64,000 nucleotides of DNA from Limonium bicolor (lineage: Eukaryota; Streptophyta; Magnoliopsida; Caryophyllales; Plumbaginaceae), in the NCBI GenBank assembly GCA_023374045.1, contig CM041778.1, positions 291,129,533-291,193,532 on the forward strand. The letters are read 5' to 3'. The notes beneath the pieces were generated by a model. That model searched no databases and had not been told where the DNA came from. It was given only the letters and a program-made list of their open reading frames with translations. Numbering within the stretch: the first letter of the stretch is position 1; each line of letters starts with the position of its first letter. Both the position numbers and the translations under genes were made by a program. Of the stretch, positions 1 to 11,115 are shown in pieces.

Positions 1-1376
1 GCGCGAGGCATTGGTGACAAGGGGACACAACGAGCAACGAGTGCGGGGGCTATGCCTTGACATGGGCGCTGGGCGCTGGCTGTGTCTTGCGAGCGCGGTG
101 CAAGGCACGAGCACAACAACGCGCGAGGATCTCATGGGCAGGCGAGATGTTCGTGGGCGTGCACTAGGCATGTGAGGTTGTTGCTGGCGCGCTACAAATG
201 CGGAGACACGGGCGCTAGGCTCCGTGAACCTCGCAGGTTGTTAGGCGCCTACTTGCTATGTGTGTGTGCATGTGTTGCTAAGGTTGTTATGGTAAACTTG
301 GATTTTACCGTGGTCCCTTGGTAATTCTAGGAATTACCTTGAGTAAGTCTTGACCCATAGATGGAGCAATATCAAGAGGTTACATTATTGATATTTGCTT
401 ATGAGAAGGGAATTTCCTTTAAATGTGGCTTGTTGAGATATGCCTTTATTCTCTCCTATTATCTTTATTGGATAAGATAATGTTGTGGAGATAGTCTTGG
501 AGAATATCTAGCCTTACGGATTTGTTAATATGGAATAAATCAAGGTTGTTATCTGTTGATATTTTCTCCCTAGGAATCGAGTTGGTTAAGGATGAGTAAC
601 AAATTCCTAAAAAGGTGGCGCCTAGTTAAGAGATTGGATCTCTAACTTCCTGCACCTATTTTAGTGGAAAGTTGTTGAGAAGATCTCTCCTAGTAACCGA
701 TTGGGGCAGAAAGAGAAAAGCAACAAACTTTCCTATATTTATGGCGCCCATAAGAGGAGATAAGTTTGTTATCTCTTGCTGGCCGGCCTTGAGGAAGTTG
801 TTAAGGAAATCTCTCTAACAACCGTGTGGGCTGAACAAAGGAGGAAATAAAGGAGAATCTTAACTCCCCACATTTTTAGAAAAGGAAGTTGCTGATGGTT
901 GTTATAAAAGGGAATGCAGGTGGCAGAGGTTGGATATCACCATTACCTACGCCTTCAGTGAGAAAACAAAGAGAGAGAGCTTTGTTACTTGGCAAATCCC
1001 ACATTCCCTAAAGATAGCTAAGTCTCTCATAGAGAAGCTAGGCATTCTTTCCTCCTTGGAGACGCCATTAGAGTGGAAGGGTCTAGGACCGCTTCTCACC
1101 CCTTTGTCCCATCAGCAAAGTAGACCTGCTACTTCTCTAATCCCGTGTGAAGTAGTGCTGGACTGGGTTGCTACCGTGTGGGTGGTAAAATGTGCTTGTG
1201 CATCCAAGTTGGGTTGTCTTAAAGTTGAAGATCCTGAAGGAAGAAGGTGGTGGAGGCGTGTAGAAGATTAAAGGGAGTTGGGTGCGAACAACCTATGCAA
1301 GCGATCAAAGGGGAACGAGGCTGATCAACTTGGGTGTGAGTTGAGCCGGTCATAATGAGCATTTTATCATGTAATA
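1..1376 (+). repeat. 5' LTR of chromovirus A, left end outside window
   Basis: This stretch matches 5960-7338 at high identity and is followed four bases later by a tRNA-iMet primer site, so it is the 5' LTR of the element whose 3' LTR is 5493-7338. About 470 bases of its left end lie before the window. The first ~250 bases are rich in GGCGC motifs. A TATAAAAG box lies at 903-910. There is no believable protein; the open frame at 930-1271 lacks an ATG start and is not preserved in the other LTR. Confidence 0.88.
903..910 (+). promoter_or_regulatory. TATA box of chromovirus A LTR
   Basis: TATAAAAG occurs here and again at 6867-6874 in the 3' LTR, at the same LTR position. It is the best candidate for the Pol II core promoter; the RNA start would be about 30 bases downstream. 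Confidence 0.6.
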
Positions 1377-1380
1377 AACG

Positions 1381-1392
1381 TGGTATCAGAGC
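1381..1392 (+). other. Primer binding site, tRNA-iMet (element A)
   Basis: TGGTATCAGAGC is complementary to the 3' end of plant initiator tRNA-Met and lies a few bases after the LTR end, as expected for minus-strand priming. Confidence 0.9.
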
Positions 1393-1493
1393 CCCAATGC
1401 ATTAAAGGTTCGACCTTTCTCTCTAAAAATCATTCCTTTTACCGAAATCTACACTTAAGAAAGTTAAAGGTGCTAACTTTGCTCAACCGCAAC

Positions 1494-1937
1494 ATGGCAT
1501 GTTCTTCTGCGACTTTGATGGATTCCAATGAGCTGCTGGTCCAAGCCAATGATCTCTTTTCCTTGTTCAAGCATGGAGGAGTCTTGTCCATTGTTGACGT
1601 GCTCAACCAACTTGTGGCGCAGGTTGAGGTGATGCGTGGATCTCCTAGCGACTGCGATGACTTCCTCGACGACGTGATGCTGGTAGCGCATTGTGTGCAA
1701 GCGCTAAGCCAGAGGTGGGAGTCAGTTGTGGGCCACTTGGTGATGGGCACCAAGGGCGCCATTGAGGACAAGGGCAGGCCAGGACAGCAATCGAGCACAG
1801 GGGCAATGGACGCCTTGTGTGCGGGCGCCGTGCTAGTCTTGGTGCGCAGGCGTGTGTCTCCTTCGACAAACCTTAACTATGGGGTGATAGTCGTGGCTGC
1901 AGTGAGGCGGGAAGCTGTGTGTGACCAGTTCCCATGA
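1494..1937 (+). pseudogene. gag: Gag remnant of chromovirus A
   Basis: The first ATG after the primer site opens a frame of about 147 residues beginning MACSSATLMDSNELL. Its position between primer site and protease identifies it as gag. A full chromovirus Gag is around 300-400 residues and normally ends in a CCHC zinc knuckle. No knuckle is visible, so most of gag is deleted or scrambled. The frame stops at 1937 and protease starts at 2028 after a short gap. The assignment rests on position rather than on a recognised domain. Confidence 0.5.
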
Positions 1938-2027
1938 TCTTCAAAGAGACTCAAGAGCACTACCGACGGAGTGTAAGCGACGATCCCAACCTTCTACTAT
2001 CAGGGAGCTCTGTTTCGTGCCAACGTC

Positions 2028-2525
2028 ATGGTCATTGATTTTCAACTCCCCGGGGGGGGTAGACACTTGCTCTATATTGATGTGAAAATTAGTGACAAGA
2101 TCCGGGTGATGGCTATGATTGATACGGGAGCGACGAGTAACCTGATCAATGTGAAGGATGCGATGGCAGTGGGCTTTGATATCAAGGAAAGCCAAGGTTT
2201 TGCTAATGCTTTGAATGGACAACCAATACCTATTCGAGGTACGGTTAAGGTGCCAGTCAAAATAGATGATTGGCAAGGTGATGTGAACTTCGGTCTTCTT
2301 GAGATGTCGGACTTCCCCATGATCCTAGGAGCGTCTTTTCTGAGAGCAACCAAGGCGATGCCAGCCTTACATCTGAATGGTCTCATGATCATGAAAGAAG
2401 GAATGCCTTGCTTCGTGAAGGTCTTGAGACATGCAAATTTGGCAGCGTTGGACACTGTAAAGGCTACACCTTTACCAACTACAGTGGTTGACATGGAGGT
2501 GGACAAGGGTTCAGAGGAACCGTAG
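2028..2525 (+). pseudogene. Retroviral-type aspartic protease of chromovirus A
   Basis: An open frame of 165 residues starts at an ATG. It contains the catalytic motif IDTGATSNLI near residues 36-45 and the second conserved block, FPMILGASFLR, near residues 95-105. This is the Ty3/gypsy pepsin-like protease that would cut the polyprotein inside the particle. It is cut off from gag upstream and from reverse transcriptase downstream by stops (end 2525, next frame 2574), so the polyprotein can no longer be made in one piece. Confidence 0.85.
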
Positions 2526-2573
2526 GCAAGTGAGGCCCTGGTTGATGGTCAATCAGATGGCTCTGGAGGATTC

Positions 2574-3980
2574 TTGTTGATCGTGGTTGGGCCACAAGAA
2601 GGGGAAGAGGTAGGAGAAGTTCTTGCGATTATTAAGGATCTCAAGAAGTCGTACCAGGATTTGATGCCAGACGAGTTTCCAAAGGCCTTACCTCCGAGAC
2701 GTGAGACAGATCATCGTATTGAGTTGGTCCCAGGAGTGCTACCTCCTGCCCCACCACCCTATCGAATGGCACCTATGGAATTGGAGGAGTTGAGAAAGCA
2801 GTTAGATGGACTTCTAAGTGCCAGTCTTATTCATCCTTCAAGAGAACCTTATGGAGCGCCAGTTTTGTTTCAGCGGAAGCATGATGGTTTCTTGAGGTTG
2901 TGCATCGATTATAGGGCTTTGAATCGGGTGACTGTCAAGAACAAGTATCCTATTCCTCATCAGGGAGACTTGTTTGATAGACTGGCCAAGGCCAGGATCT
3001 ACACCAAGATGGACTTGAGGTCGGGCTATTGGCAAGTTAGGATAGCGGAGGGTGATGAAGGCAAGACTACTTACGTGACTTGGTATGGATCCTATGAGTT
3101 CTTGGTGATGCCTTTTGGCTTGTGCAATGCTCCGGCAACGTTCTGCAACCTAATGAATGAGGTATTGCATGACTTCTTGGATGACTTTGTGGTAGTATAT
3201 TTGGATGATATTGTTGTGTACAGCGCTAACCTTGAAGAGCATGTAGAGCATGTGAAGAGAGTCTTCGACAAGCTCAGAGAATATAAGCTCTATGTCGAGA
3301 GGGAAAAGTGTTCTTTTGCTCAGAGGCGAATTCAGTTCCTTGGTCATGTGATAGAGAATGGTGCTATTGCTATGGACCCGGCAAAGGTGAAGGCAATTAC
3401 GGATTGGCCTGCACCTAGGGGCGTGAATGAGTTAAGATCTTTCCTTGGGCTGGTCAACTACTACCGAAGGTTCATCAGGGATTATTCCAAGACGATTGCC
3501 CGGTTAATCGACCTCCTAAAGAAGAATAGCATTTGGCTTTGGTCGGGGAAGCATGAGGATGCTTTCGAATGGCTCAAGAAGCAGGTGAGTTCGGAGCCTA
3601 TTTTGAGGCTGCCAGAGTTTGACAAACCATTTGAGGTGCATACAGATGCTTCTGACAGGGGCCTGGGCGGAGCGCTGGTGCAATGTGGGCATCCATGCGC
3701 ATTCGAAAGCAAGAAGCTAAAGGGTGCAGAAGAGAGGTATTCCGCCCAAGAGAAGAGATGTTGGCCGTAGTGCATTGTCTCACGATTTGGAGACATTAAC
3801 TCCTTGGAACGAAGTTTGTGGTGGTCATAGACAACGTGGCCAATAGCTATTTCACTACTCAGAAGAAATTATCTCCAAAACAAGCACGATGGTAAGAGTT
3901 TCTGGAGAGTATAACTTCGAGTGGGTGCATAGGCCGGGGAAGGGCAATGTGGTGCCTGATGCACTAAATCGACGATGCCA
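2574..3980 (+). pseudogene. pol: Reverse transcriptase-RNase H of chromovirus A, broken
   Basis: The frame at 2574-3770 encodes a Ty3/gypsy reverse transcriptase. Visible blocks are LCIDYRALN, KMDLRSGYWQ, VMPFGLCNAP and the active site VYLDDIVVYS. The thumb and connection follow (FLGLVNYYRRF), then the start of RNase H (VHTDASDRGLGGALV). The frame stops at 3770. RNase H continues with a frameshift and further stops to about 3980, where the typical A-L-N-R-R end can be read. The enzyme would copy element RNA into cDNA in the particle; this copy is inactive. Confidence 0.9.
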
Positions 3981-4020
3981 AGCCGTGATATCCAGCGTGT
4001 CATGAATCCAATCAAATTTA

Positions 4021-4817
4021 GTGGAGCTGATTGGAAAGGCTACTGAGGCTGATCCATCCTATCAGCAGATCGTGGCTAAGGTAACCAAGAAAGAAACCAA
4101 GAGGTTTGAGCTTCGAGATGGTTTGGTTTACTTGAAGAAGAATATGTCTATGGTGGTTCTAGCAAGCCGCATCAGACTGGAGTTGATGCGAGAGATTCAC
4201 GATACTTATTGGGCAAGACATCCAGGTATGGATAGGACATTGGCACTAATAGCTCAGAGTTATTATTGGCCAAAGATGGTCCGGGATGTTAAAGACTTTG
4301 TAAGGACTTGTCATGTGTGTCAAGTGGATAAAGTCGAAAAGAAGAGGGAAGCTGGGCTTCTTAATCCTTTGCCCGTTGTTGAGAGACCATGGGAGAGCAT
4401 CTTTATGGACTTTATTCTTAGATTCCAAGAGGTAGATGGGAAGTCTTCAGTGCTGGTTGTGGTTGATAGGTTCTCGAAGTATGCTATCTTTATCCCAGCA
4501 CCTGAAGAGTGTACTGCTCAAGTGACGGCGAGATTGTTCTTACCCATGTGGTTAAGTATTTGTACTTTCCTCGAGACATAGTGAGTGACCGAGTTGCACG
4601 ATTCACGGGGAGGTTTCAGACCTTATTATTCGGTGCTATGGGCTCACAGTTGAAGTTCTCCACTACTTATCACCCTCAGACTGACGGTCAGACTGAGAAG
4701 ATAAACGCTTTGCTTGAGGAGTATTTGAGACATTTCATGTCGGCTCCACAGATAAGTTGGGTGGCTCAACTTGATGCCTCTCAGATCAGCTATACTTGCA
4801 GAAGAGTAGCGCTATAG
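4021..4817 (+). pseudogene. Integrase zinc and catalytic domains of chromovirus A, broken
   Basis: The first frame (4021-4581) holds an H-H-C-C zinc domain ending in CHVCQVDK and the start of the DDE core with its first Asp in IFMDFI. A frameshift near 4530-4560 moves the rest to the frame ending at 4817, which holds the second Asp (VSDRVARF) and the Glu in GQTEKINALLEEY. All three catalytic residues are present, but in different frames. A further break follows at 4817 before the C-terminal part. Confidence 0.85.
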
Positions 4818-4983
4818 GGAAGAGTCCCTTTGAGCTGGCCATGGGATGGCAACCTTTGACTCCTACAGAGGCCGTGTAGGGTACCGGGACCCGGGATTGT
4901 CCTGCTGCACATCGGTTCGTGCTGGATCGTGAGCATATGCTGAGGAAAGCAAGGGAGAGTCTTGAGAGGGCGCGAGAGTCAGG

Positions 4984-5480
4984 ATGAAGAAAGGTGCAGA
5001 TGCTCACCGCCGACCACTTGAGTTTGAGGTAGGCGACAAAGTGTTGCTTAAGGTCACCTCACATATGCAGAGGAACATCAAGTGGAGGTTCCACAAAGGG
5101 TTGTTGCAAAGGTACGACGGTCCCTTTACAGTGGTTCGAAGGCATGGCTTGTCAGCTTACACTTTGGACTTACCCGAACGGCCGAATATCTTTCCTACGT
5201 TCCATGTGAGTTGTCTAAAGCCTTATGTGGAGGATAAGGAAGGCAATCATGTGCTAGCGACCAGGCCACACCAACTATGCTTGAGGTCTACGCCAAGAGA
5301 ATTAAGGAGATCCTAGAGCATCGGATCAGAGGCAAGAGGAACAGAAGGTTCGAGTTTCTTGTTTGGTGGGTGGGAGAGAATGAGGAAGATGCTGTTTGGA
5401 TGAAACATGAAAGCCTATGGCAATTTGCGCCAGAGGTCCGAGGGTACTTAGAGGTTTTGCCGAGGATGGAAAAGGCTTAG
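4984..5480 (+). pseudogene. Integrase C-terminal domain and chromodomain of chromovirus A
   Basis: Frame 4984-5316 encodes the GPF/Y-type integrase tail (VGDKVLLKV, LLQRYDGPFTV, FHVSCLKPY). After a frameshift, frame 5277-5480 encodes a chromodomain-like module (EILEHRIRG, FLVWWVG, DAVWMKHESLW). Chromodomains at this position define the chromovirus branch of Ty3/gypsy and are thought to steer integration to heterochromatin marks. The stop at 5478-5480 is directly followed by the polypurine tract. Confidence 0.8.
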
Positions 5481-5482
5481 TC

Positions 5483-5491
5483 GGGGGAGGG
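5483..5491 (+). other. Polypurine tract of chromovirus A
   Basis: GGGGGAGGG lies two bases before the 3' LTR, the expected plus-strand primer. Confidence 0.75.
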
Positions 5492-5492
5492 T

Positions 5493-7338
5493 TGTAACAC
5501 CTATTTTTAATGGATCCAAGGAATGTAAAGCTGTTCACACCCCTTGACTATTTAATTAATGAGAAACACCGAAGTACAAGGCTTTATGTGTGATGGGTTG
5601 TTGGACTTCGCCATTTACCATAAGAGCCTCGGGGCTACGCATCAACATACGGGCCGTGTCAAGAAGGATTTACTTGATGCAGCGGTGACAAGTGTAGGGT
5701 TCGAGGCCTTGGCACGGTGTCATGCGCAAGATGACCTGACGAGGTTGGCAAGTGAGCTTCACTTGGCCAGGTGAGCTGGGCTTACCCAAGCACGTGAGGG
5801 CGGTGGTAGTATTGTGTCAGTGGGGTGTCGAGGACATCACCATGGCTGGCACAACAAGACTTAAGACAAGGGCCTGGGGCGCCTTGAGCTGTCAGGACAA
5901 TGCACGGCATCGCATGACATGGGTGTTGGTTGTGCCTAGCACGGGCACTGGCTGTGGTTGCATGCACAGGGCGTCGGTGACAAGGGGACACAACGAGCAA
6001 TGAGCGCGGGCGCTATGCCTTGGCACGGGCGCTGGGCGCTGGCTGTGTCTTGCAAGCGCGTTGCGAGGCACAAGCATAACTACATGCGAGGATCTCGTGG
6101 GCGGGCGAGATTTTCATGGATGTGTGCTAGGGGCGCGAGGTTGTTGCTGGCACGCTACAAATGCGGAGACACGGCGCTAGGCGCCGTGAATCTCGCAGGT
6201 TGTTAGGCACCTGCTTGCTATATGCGTGCGCAAGTGTTGCTATGGTTGTTATGGTAAACTTGGATTTTACCATGGTCCCTTGGTAATTCTAGGAATTACC
6301 TTGAGTAAGTCTTTACCCATTGATGGAGCAATATCAAGAGGTTACATTATTAATATTTGCTTATGAGAAGGGAATTTCCTTTAAATGTGGTTTGTTGAGA
6401 TATGCCTATATTCTCTCCTATTATCTTTGATGGATAAGATAATGTTGTTGAGACCTTCTTGGAGAATATATAGCCTTACTGATTTGTTAATATGGAATAA
6501 ATCAAGGTTGTTATCTGTTGAGATATTTTCTCCCCAGGAATCGAGTTGGTTAAGGATGAGTAACAAATTCCTAAAAAGGTGGCGCCTAGTTAAGAGATTG
6601 GATCTCTAACTTCCTGCACCTATTTTAGTGGAAGGTTGTTGAGAAGATCTCTCCTTGTAACCGATTAGGGCAGAATGAGAAAAGCAACAAACTTTCCTAT
6701 ATTAGTGGCACCCAAAAGAAGAGATAAGTTTGTTATCTCTTGCTGGCCGGCCTTAAGGAAGTTGTTGAGGAAATCTCTCTAACAACCGTGTGGGCTAAAC
6801 AAAGGAGGAAAAAAAGGAGAATCTTAACTCCCCACGTTTTTAGAAAAGGAAGTTGCTGATGGTTGCTATAAAAGGAATGTAGGTGGCAGAGGTTGGATAT
6901 CACCATTACCTGCGCCTTCAGTGAGTTAACAAAGAGAGAGAGCTTTGTTACTTGGAAAATCCCACATTCCCTAAAGGTAGCTAAGTCTCCCAAAGAGAAG
7001 CTAGGCTCTCTTTCCTCCTTGGAGACACCATTAGAGTGGAAGGGTCTAGGACCGCTTCTTACCCCTTTGTCCATCAGTAAAGTAGACCCGCTACTTCTCC
7101 AATCCAGTGTGAAGTAGTGTCGGACTGGGTTGCTACCGTGTGGGTGGTAAAACGTGCTTGTACATCCAAGTTGGGTTGTCTTGAAGTTGAAGATCCAAAA
7201 GGAAGAAGGAGGTGGAGGCGTGTAGAAGATTGAAGGGAGTTGGGTGCGAACAACCTATGCAAGCGATCAAAAGGGAACGAGGCTGATCAACTTGGGCGTG
7301 AGTTGAGCCGGTCATAACGAGCATTTTATCGTGTGACA
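5493..7338 (+). repeat. 3' LTR of chromovirus A
   Basis: The LTR runs 1846 bases from TGTAACACC to GTGTGACA, giving TG...CA ends. From 5960 on it matches the 5' LTR with scattered substitutions and small indels. A TATAAAAG box is at 6867-6874. The first ~450 bases have no partner in the window because the 5' copy is cut by the window edge. Confidence 0.88.
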
Positions 7339-7404
7339 GCTGGTGTCACACGACAAAATAGTCGCTATGATCGGCTCAACTTACGCCCAAGTTGATCAGC
7401 CTCA
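7278..7404. repeat. Inverted repeat formed by two facing LTR ends
   Basis: The last ~60 bases of the LTR of element A are followed, after the 5-base spacer GCTGG (7339-7343), by an imperfect reverse complement of the same terminal sequence at 7344-7404. Both arms end in GTGTGACA and contain the GAGTTGAGCCGGTCAT-like block. This is two related LTRs placed tail to tail. Confidence 0.8.
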
Positions 7405-7544
7405 ACTCCTCTTGATCCTGTTCTCGCCAAGCCAACACATTTGTGAACACCGTCGCCTGCAACCTTACATTTTACGCCTTGGACAAGGAGAGGAACTTGA
7501 ATGCAAAACTTCCCACAGCTTGACTTGCTAACCTTCGAGCCCGT
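7344..7544 (-). mobile_element. LTR of element B, fragment 1 (its 3' terminus)
   Basis: On the minus strand this ends in GTCGTGTGACA, like element A, and keeps recognisable similarity over ~60 bases. It diverges further in. It is interrupted at 7544 by the tRNA-Asp-primed element and resumes at 13566. Confidence 0.55.
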
Positions 7545-7746
7545 TGATAAGTGCAAAACATATAGACTTATTAAGGTTTAATCACCTTATTAATTGCATC
7601 ATTTTTAGTAATATTTCTCACTTATCTTGGGTTTTTCCTATATTTATGTTGTTATATTAACTGATGTATTATATGTGTTAAAATGTAGGGAAAATGACAA
7701 ACTAACACATAAGGATTAAAGGAACACGTGCATGTAACATTTGATA

Positions 7747-7999
7747 ACCGCCTCTGTACCGCATGCAAGCAGGCGGACGACACAAACAAGAGGCGACCGC
7801 CTCATTTTAGGCGGACAGCTCTAAGGAAACCGCCTGTTAACACGCGGATAAGAGAAGGAAATAGAGACAGAGGAGACCGCCTCATACGAGGCGGACAACA
7901 CAGAGAGGGTGACCGCCCCTTATTGGGCGGACGTGACAGAGAGTACCGCTTGATAAACAGGCGGACAAGATAGAGGAGACCACCACTTATCTAGCGGAC
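7747..7999 (+). repeat. Array of seven GCCGCC-type hairpins in the LTR
   Basis: Seven short imperfect palindromes of ~20-32 bases follow one another. Each begins near (G)ACCGCC and ends near GGCGGAC, starting at about 7747, 7795, 7829, 7875, 7911, 7944 and 7978. Stem-flank bases differ between units but often still pair: TC/GA in unit 4 and CC/GG in unit 5. Loops are 4-14 bases. The 3' LTR holds the same array at about 12203-12460. Confidence 0.8.
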
Positions 8000-8159
8000 A
8001 TGTTTAAATACGGGTTATCTTCGCCGACTCGCTCTGCAACTTGGGACGGCGCCTACCTTAAATTACTGACGCGTTGTTCCTGTCCCCTGCAATCAGTGAA
8101 GCTGCAATCAACGAGCTTAATCAGTGAGCTAATGAGCTGCTGCTCTGTTCTTCTTCTTC

Positions 8160-8167
8160 TATAAATA
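8160..8167 (+). promoter_or_regulatory. TATA box of the non-autonomous LTR
   Basis: TATAAATA lies downstream of the hairpin array, and again at 12620-12627 in the 3' LTR. It is the likely core promoter. Confidence 0.6.
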
Positions 8168-9106
8168 CGAGCTTCATTCCTCCTTACTCGGTGTCCTTCC
8201 AGAGGTTCCGTCCGTGGTTCCTCCTGGAGTTCCAATTCACACCATCATTCCATCTTCGTACCACTACACTTTCACTCACTCGTTCATTTTCATTTCTAAT
8301 CTCCCGCTTCTCCATTTGTTTTCTTTTCATCTCATTAATCTCACCTGTAGTCTCACGTATTTAAATAGAAGACCAAACTATTTAATATGTTAGGTTAGAG
8401 TTCGTATGCTTTGGGAATAATTATTATGTTCTGTATTAATTATGCAATGTTTTTACTGGTTTTAATTTAATGAAGTTTGTTACGCTTAAAGCTCATCTCT
8501 CGCCTTTTTAATAAATGTCATGAGTTTGTTAAATTGCTTGCTAAGTCTATTTTGATCAGACCAGGTGATAAATAGATAGGTTGATTAAGCCGTAAATCTG
8601 GAGAAAGCTCTATTATGATTTAATGAGTTAGTATTTTCAGATGCAATTATATTTCCTCGAACTTAATGTCCGTTTACATAAGAGTGCTCGAACCTTGATT
8701 AGACCGAGCATTTCTGGTAAACGAGTTCTTATGAGGCTATGACTTAGTCCTTAAGATAATTAAAGGAATTTTGCCAGACAATTATAATTAAACCAGTAGG
8801 AATAGCATGAAAGAGCAGATAATATTAATCTGAACCAGTGTCCCGTTTAGTTTATCTGTTAATTTAGTTAACTTTATCTTTCTCTTTTATTTATAAAAAC
8901 AAGTCAATTAATCCCCCCTCCTGTGACACGCTTAGGTACTATAATATGTACATTAGTCCCGCGGTTCGATATCCGGTCGCTTACATTTCACTATACTACT
9001 ACTGCGACCGGGATTTGTTTGCAGCCCGACGTTTATTTTGAGTTTTTAATTTCTTTTCTTTTAATTTTACACCAGTTTAACCACTCACTTTATAACGTCT
9101 GCAAAA

Positions 9107-9124
9107 TGGCGCCGTTGCCGGGGA
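9107..9124 (+). other. Primer binding site, tRNA-Asp
   Basis: TGGCGCCGTTGCCGGGGA matches the complement of the 3' end of plant tRNA-Asp including CCA, three bases after the LTR end. The match is long (18 bases). Confidence 0.85.
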
Positions 9125-9615
9125 CTAGATTTATTCTAGTTCCTATGCCCCGGATTATTCACCTGTTAATTATAAATATTTTGTTCTCTTATTTCTGTTA
9201 ATATTATTGTTAATATTAATTATCTTCTATATTTTGTTAATATTAATTATCTAATAATCTGTTAATATTAATTGGACATTTGGACAATTGGACACCTGAC
9301 TTTGGCAATCTAACTTCTAACTCTTATATTATTGTCATTTAATTTCCATTGTCTCTAATAATTAATTTCCATTGTCCTTAACATTTAATTTCCATTGTCC
9401 CTAACATTTAATTTCCTATGTATACTAACTACTAACTTATAATTTCTGTCATTTAATTTCCTGTCATTTCTTTCCATTGTCTCTAACTACTAACGTTAAT
9501 TATTCTGTCAACTAATTAAATTAACTTCTAATTTTATGTCATTATTATTACTAACCTATACTTTATATTTCTGTCTGTTACGAATGAAAGCGAAAAAAAA
9601 ATCGAACAAGGTCTT

Positions 9616-9734
9616 GTCCGCCAGATATCATGCGGACACCACACATGGCCTTGTCCGCCACTTACCACGCGGACTCCACACACGAGACCGCCTCACGGAC
9701 GTCTCCACTCTTGTCCGCCACTTAACTAGCGGAC
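9616..9734 (+). repeat. Three GTCCGC...GCGGAC hairpins
   Basis: Units of ~21 bases start at about 9616, 9653 and 9713, each with arms GTCCGC and GCGGAC, with a weaker ACCGCCTCACGGAC between them. They resemble the LTR hairpins with inverted arm order. Confidence 0.65.
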
Positions 9735-10895
9735 GAACTTCGCAAATAATAAAAAAAAAATAGCTTCAAACGATGCGTTTCTTCACATCTGTTCTTCCCC
9801 AAATTACAGAGCTCAAGCCCGGTACAGAGGAGAACGAACAAGCCGCGCAACTCCCCTCCTCTTCAATTCAACACAACTTCCTCAATTCTCCACCAAATTA
9901 CGCAAGGTTAGTACCGAAATCTTTGTTTTTCAATTCTTAATGTTTCTATTGTTTCAAATCCACAAATAATGAACTACACTAGGAGAAATTAAGGACTGAA
10001 CTTTCGAACCCTAGGTCGACCCGTTCGAAAATTCGAGCTTAATATGCGATTTTTGTCTCAGATTCTTCTTCTATAAATCATATTATACATACACAAGGTT
10101 AAAACTACACTGATTATACTTAAATTTGTCGTTTTGGATGAATTTCAAATTTAGGTATATGTAGATACGAGACTTGCTATGTTAAAATAGCATTCTCCAA
10201 TTGTATTATTAAACGAAAGAATTTATGATTATAGGTTGTTATATGTGGATTTATGCTGATAACGGTATTAAATTACCTTGCGTTTGACTGAATTAATTGT
10301 GGAGAATCGTAGATTTTTAGGGGAGGTTCTGTCGATTTTTCGACAGAATTTATGTTGTATAATTATTCTGTTTATATTTCATATTATTTGTTCTTCTTGT
10401 TTTCTATTTTTGTTAATATTACTAAAATGTTTATGTCAAATACTAATGCTTTGTTAATAATATTAATTTTTATGTTGTTTTTTAATATTAATATTTATGT
10501 TGCTATTAATATTAGTTTTTATGTTGCTTTTTGTTTATTAATATTTGTTAACTCTTAATGTTTTTATTTTATGTAGTACTTTATTATGTTGTGTACTAAC
10601 ATTTTGTAGACTTATACTGTTTAAACCTTATCAAACTTCTGGAAGGTAACAGTTCGGTTTGCTTCATGTTTTTATTTTATGTAGTACTGTATTATTTTTG
10701 CTTAAAGTTATTTATGCCTAATTATTTATGTTTATCATATTTTTATTTTCTTTTTGGTGTCACTTGAGTTCTGCTGGCTATATATGATTTTCTTTTCAGA
10801 ATAAATATTCGAACATATAGCTGAACTCGCCTATGGGAGCAACCTCAGTTGCTCTAGGAAATTCGATACCTTTGGTTGAACACTTGCGCGAACTT

Positions 10896-11115
10896 AAGTG
10901 TGAGGAACATCTCACCCCTACCAAAGCTCTAAGTGTGAGGAAGGATACCTTCCTCAATCTACGATACAAGGGGAGTTTCAGTTCTTCCTTTATTTTATTA
11001 ATGTTCAACCTGTATTTATTTAATCCTTTATGAGTCTGTCATAATTTGAAAGGTCATTAACTTGATTTTAATTCTGAACAATGAGGACATTGCTCCTCTT
11101 AAGTGTGAGGAAGGA
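10896..11115 (+). repeat. AAGTGTGAGGAA module repeated before the 3' LTR
   Basis: AAGTGTGAGGAA occurs at 10896, 10931 and 11101, and a fourth time at 11986-11997 directly before the 3' LTR, where it serves as the purine-rich tract. The unit at 11080-11115 repeats the wider arrangement GAGGACA...AAGTGTGAGGAA seen at 11970-12000. Confidence 0.7.

Larger units (their letters stand above)
7545..9103 (+). repeat. 5' LTR of the non-autonomous element
   Basis: It runs from TGATAAGTGC to AACGTCTGCA. It contains a hairpin array (7747-7999), a TATA box (8160-8167) and an AT-rich second half. Confidence 0.9.

Noticed and set aside
930..1271. Open frame in the LTR of element A, partly repeated at 6893-7117
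   Set aside because: No ATG start. The second LTR has a different frame length because of indels, so it is not conserved as protein.
7747..7999. CRISPR-like look of the regularly spaced repeats
   Set aside because: A plant retrotransposon LTR; each repeat is itself a hairpin with variable arms, there are no unique spacers of constant length, and no cas genes.
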